Origin: Obelidium mucronatum
Lineage: Eukaryota > Chytridiomycota > Chytridiomycetes > Chytridiales > Chytriomycetaceae
Assembly: GCA_025765595.1 (NCBI GenBank)
Contig: JAIVFH010000675.1
Location: forward strand, 1-10,685
DNA length: 10,685 nt
Direction: 5' to 3'
Position numbers and translations under genes: made by a program. This document shows positions 7,210-10,685 of this stretch, piece after piece; the stretch's first letter is position 1; each line of letters opens with the position of its first letter. The notes beneath the pieces were generated by a model, which worked only from the letters and a program-made list of their open reading frames with translations, searched no databases and had not been told where the DNA came from.

Positions 7210-9160
7210 TTACGCTTCATGTTTTAGAACTGCACTGTTTGGTGTTTTCCCCACAGGCTTGGCGGCAACAACGTAATCCAGACGCCCCCAGAATATTTGC
7301 AGCAGGGAAACGTACACCATTGAAATCGCAAAGTAAATCGCGACCAACGGAAACAAGAGCCATTCAAACATTTGAGACCATCTTCTCTTCTGACAAACAA
7401 GAAGGCTTCTGCGTCCCAATAGAGTGATCCCAGATATAGCTTCAACATCTTGCGCCTTCCTCTTTTGATCTAAATCCCAGCGTCCCTGCGAGCACCAGCT
7501 GAACATCCCTTCATACCCAATCGCCACTAGAAGCATACAAGGAAGCATAGATAGCTGGACGTACGGAACCCAGTACATTAATCCCATTATCACTCCATTC
7601 AATGGTGCGCCATTTGGATTCACAACGCCCCACCATGCATCCACAAGCGGTGTCAAAAACGAAGGCCCGAATCCAGGAACAAAAAAAGCAGTCAACAAGT
7701 TTAGGACCAAAACTTGCCCACCCCACAGAGTAATCTCAAACAAGTGGTAGAATGCGATACCCAACCCGACAAGACTGCCCACCCAACCAAGCACTTTCGA
7801 GACAAATCCCTCCTTTACATCACTGTACAAAAACTTATTGGATAGTGTTGGCGTTTCGGACTTGATGTGAAATAGCTTTACAAGCCCTAAAGCCATAACC
7901 CCACTGAATTCAAGAACTCCACCCCAGTTATGTCTCTTCAACTGAACAGACCGAGCCTTCAATCCACTCCACCACCCATCATTACTTCCTACGATGTTGG
8001 ATTGACTCGCTGGGCTATAAATCTGTCGGAACTGAACCCTCCCTCGCGTTGCAATTATAATCTTGAAGGTCATATGCATATCTTCAGCCATAGCACCCCA
8101 GTGCCGATCCCAAAACCCAACTTCCCGAGCCAAATCAAACGGAATCGTGTATGCGCTCAGCGCTGGAGTGAATGGGTATCCTGGACAGAGATATTGCAAT
8201 TGCGCGCTTGACCAAGCCATATCGAAAAGCCGCACAAAAGCGGGGACGCTGCTTGAATTTCGATCGAAAATGCTGAAAGGGGTGAATAGCTGGAGTCGGC
8301 GTTTTTGTTTGGGAGTTGCAACGTATTTACAGGAGATGCTTTGGAAGTAGTCGGCTGTGAAGCATGTGTCAGCATCGATAATTGTCTGTTTTAAAGCACA
8401 AGGTGAATATTCATTCTAACGCATGACAACTTATTACCATCAAAACATGGCTACTGTCAGAGGAAGCAGAAATCGTTAATGATATCTGATGTGCGGCCCA
8501 CGGCCACGTTACTTGATTTCCCGCGCATTTCATTGTGCAAGTTTGGTGGATGTAATGTGACCAGAACATGATTGAAGGCGGATGAGAATTCGTGTAAAAT
8601 AGCGTTCCCCTTTTCTGATGCTCCTACTTCTGATTCCTCCATTGCCAAACAAATCTTCATCCAAAAAACTACGATTTCAGTAAAAGAGGTGACGGTGGTG
8701 CTAATCTTACCTTGTAACTCTCCTTGGCGCGTTTGTGACTTGCCAACACCAAAAGTGTATCCCGCAAGTTCTCGACATCTTCTTTGTAGTTTGGAATAAC
8801 GATCCAATGGACGATGTCTCCAATATTCAATTCTGACGTTTCACTCTCAACCGTTTTCACCTTGCTGACAGCATTGATGAGCAGAGATGCAGAACCATTG
8901 CTGTCGGATGTATTGTCTGAAAGATCGTATTTTGCGGTCCAATCTGTTCGAGAGTGTCTATATGCCATCATCCAAGTGATCCAGGTTCCCGTTACAGTTC
9001 GAACTGATGTGAACAGGAGTGCAACATTGATGAAAGCGTAATACACTGCGAAGAAAGTCGGGCAGAAGGTAGGCCCAAAGAGAGTGAAGGGAACCAGAAG
9101 GAGAATTAAGAGGCCGGGAAGTCTCTGCAGGATATGCTGCAGTACCTCTTGCGTTGTCAT
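7210..9160 (-). CDS. GT2-family integral membrane glycosyltransferase (copy 1)
   Basis: Exons in transcript order are 9160-8711, 8654-8438 and 8385-7210, about 613 residues if one extra base near 8501 is discounted. It would transfer a sugar from a nucleotide-sugar donor to a growing or lipid-linked glycan at a membrane. Two N-terminal membrane helices (~14-32, 34-55) precede the catalytic domain. That domain shows the strand motif VIPNYKED (~119-126), LAMEESEVGA, HPPN, GKSSN (~195-199), the metal-binding DAD (226-228), AED (322-324) and QLKRHNW (~370-376), the last standing where processive GT2 enzymes carry QxxRW. Four or five C-terminal membrane segments follow (for example VPYVQLSMLPCMLLVAIGYEG and MFEWLLFPLVAIYFAISMVY, each quoted only in part). 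This matches Glyco_trans_2_3-type enzymes. The acceptor product is unknown; wall or extracellular polysaccharide is inference. The start is the ATG that opens the N-terminal helix. It is the downstream member of a tandem pair. Confidence 0.8.
8501..8505 (-). other. One-base insertion breaking frame in glycosyltransferase copy 1
   Basis: Read on the minus strand, copy 1 has AGTAACGTGGCCGTGGGCC where copy 2 (10637-10666) has AGTAACTTGGCATGGGCC. One base is extra. Unshifted, copy 1 turns into unrelated residues and stops at 8457-8459. Dropping one base restores NVAWAAHQISLTISASS, parallel to NLAWAARYLAGIIPASS in copy 2, and leads in frame to the donor at 8437. This is either a read or assembly error or an inactivating mutation. 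An alternative 121-base intron (8386-8506, GTGGCC donor) would also restore frame but would delete a segment that copy 2 keeps. Confidence 0.7.
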
Positions 9161-9293
9161 AATGGCAGAACTTGTTTACGAAAAAGCACGCGCAAGTAAT
9201 TTCCACTTGTTCTCACCACATTACATGCTTTTTACTAATATCTCAAATGAATGGATACAACCACTTTTTAGCCCCCTTGATCGAAAACAAATT
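9161..9293. other. Compact spacer between the tandem glycosyltransferase genes
   Basis: These 133 bases must hold the 3' end of copy 2 and the promoter of copy 1. I see no minus-strand AATAAA and no clear TATA box. The spacer is too short for two independent, well-separated regulatory regions, so transcripts may overlap. Confidence 0.35.
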
Positions 9294-10685
9294 TCAATGA
9301 GCAGTTTTGAAGCCTATTAAGTCAACAGCTGAGTCTTTGGATACCACTTCAAGAACCTCGACGTCTGCACTCTCCAAGCTCGTTACTGCTAATTCGGTAG
9401 AGGTAGTAGTACCAGCTACTGGCTTGGCCGCAACCACATAGTCCAACCGTCCCCAAATAACTTGCATCAAATTCACATAAATCATGACCGCGGCAAAAAA
9501 GATTGCGACCACAGGATACAAAATCCATTCAAACATGTGGAACCACTTCCTATCCCGACTTACAAGTGAACTCCGCTTCCCGAGCACTTCGCGTGTGGCG
9601 TCCTGAACCCATCTGCCCTTTGAACACCATGAAAACGCTCCTTCATAACCAATCGCAGCTAATATCATACAAGGCAAAACGCATAACTGGACATATGGAA
9701 CCCACGCTTTCAGTCCAAGAATCACATCAGCCACCACCTCCCCCGACGGCCCGTCAATATTTAAAACACCCCACCAGGCAACTGAAATTGGTTTCAAAAA
9801 TAGAGGCCCAAATCCAGGCACAAATACTGCAGCAAGCACGTTCACAACAAGCACATGTCCGCTCCACACTGTAATCTCAAGCAAATGGTAGATTGCGAAA
9901 AAGAATCCAACGAAACCACCAAACCAGGCTCTCGTCTTTTCCCATACGCTAAGCGTCTCTCCCGAATATAAGAAATCATCCGACAACGTGGGCGTGCTTG
10001 TCTTTGAGCCAAGCAGCTTGACCAGCAGAACTGAAAAAACTCCGCTAAACTCCAGTGATCCACCCCAATTGTGCCTTTTCAGTTGAACAGTTTTAGCCTT
10101 CACACCGCTCCACGCACTGTTTGTCCGCCCGACAATATTGCATTGACTCGCAGGACTATAGATCTGTTGCACTTGAACTCTCCCTCGTGTTGCCACGATA
10201 ATCTTGAATGTCATGTGCATATCTTCAGCCATCGCGGCCCAATGGCAGTCCCAAAATCCAATTTCACGTGCAAGCTCAAAAGGTACGGAATACGCGCTCA
10301 AGGCAGGAGTGAATGGGTAACCTGGCATCAGGTATGCTAATTGAGCTGCTGACCATGCGATATCGAGGACTCGAACTAAGGCGGGTACAGAACTTGAATT
10401 TCGATCGAAAATGCTGAAGGGGGTGTAAAGCTGGAGGTTGCGTCTGCTGAAGGGAGTGCCTGAGTATTTTACGGAAATGCTTTTGAAATAATCAGATGCG
10501 AGGCAGGTGTCTGCGTCAAGAATTGTCTTAGGGTGCATAACTGTTTTAATCGCTTGGCATAACTGAAAGAAAAGTGGGGATGTTTACATACCAGGAGAGT
10601 GGTACTGCTTGATGAGGCAGGAATTATGCCAGCTAAATAGCGCGCGGCCCATGCCAAGTTACTTGATTTTCCGCGCATTTCGTTG
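9294..10685 (-). CDS. GT2-family membrane glycosyltransferase (copy 2, 5' end cut by window edge)
   Basis: Visible exons in transcript order are 10685-10592 and 10526-9294 (441 codons read); the N-terminal helices and the first part of the catalytic domain lie outside the window. It carries the same landmarks as copy 1: GKSSNLAWAAR, TILDADT, TPFSIFDRNSSS, PGYPFTPALSAY, MAEDMHMTFK, IYSPASQ and VQLKRHNWGG, then several membrane helices and WGRLDYVVAAKPV. By eye it is roughly 60% identical to copy 1 across the shared part and has no frame break. It differs in a longer C-terminal tail of about 45 residues after AAKPV, rich in Thr, Ser, Val and Glu. The intron before TILDADT has the same position and phase 0 as in copy 1. 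It ends 133 bases before the start of copy 1. Confidence 0.8.

Larger units (their letters stand above)
7210..10685 (-). repeat. Head-to-tail tandem duplication of a glycosyltransferase gene
   Basis: The two minus-strand genes match along their whole shared length in protein motifs, in the intron before the DAD motif and in orientation, and only 133 bases separate them. This is a local tandem duplication that has since diverged substantially, most strongly in the C-terminal tail and in the loop following the LEFSG motif. More copies may lie to the right of the window. Confidence 0.75.

Noticed and set aside
7930..8350. Plus-strand open frames antisense to the glycosyltransferase genes (also 10071-10340)
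   Set aside because: They are shadows of strongly conserved minus-strand coding sequence; the minus-strand reading carries all the family motifs.

Overview
The window looks like nuclear DNA of a zoosporic, early-diverging fungus, most likely a chytrid. Genes are packed tightly (19 to 133 bases apart), carry many very short GT-AG introns (about 44 to 130 bases), and include a GABA-B-like class C receptor, a family known from chytrids and other zoosporic or amoeboid lineages but not from most Dikarya. The organism call is inference; no rRNA or other marker gene is present.

Layout, left to right. Bases 1-1048 are mostly non-coding, with at best the edge of another gene in the first 158 bases. 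A small unrecognised plus-strand gene (1049-1453) follows. A TATA box at 1687 introduces a long receptor gene (1759-5333, 14 exons as modelled here): a periplasmic-binding-protein-type ectodomain, seven membrane helices and a beta-rich, PH-like C-terminal tail. Only 19 bases after its stop, a second plus-strand gene (5353-7134) encodes a secreted, membrane-anchored protein whose ectodomain resembles bacterial class III (FepB/BtuF/FhuD-type) substrate-binding proteins. Converging on it from the minus strand are two tandem paralogues of a GT2-family integral membrane glycosyltransferase: one complete (7210-9160) and one cut by the right edge (9294-10685).

How they may work together. The receptor and the substrate-binding-like protein are both predicted surface ligand-binding proteins and are almost contiguous, so a capture-and-sense pair is conceivable, but only by proximity. 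The two glycosyltransferases are a local duplication and probably act in wall or extracellular polysaccharide synthesis.

Three of the four large genes need a frame correction that ordinary splicing explains poorly: near 2021-2103 in the receptor, near 6820 in the binding-protein-like gene, and near 8501 in the first glycosyltransferase. In each case a one-base change restores a full-length protein of sensible family structure. That points to assembly or read errors, or to recent decay, and should be settled before the models are used. No mobile element, CRISPR array, tRNA or rRNA was seen.
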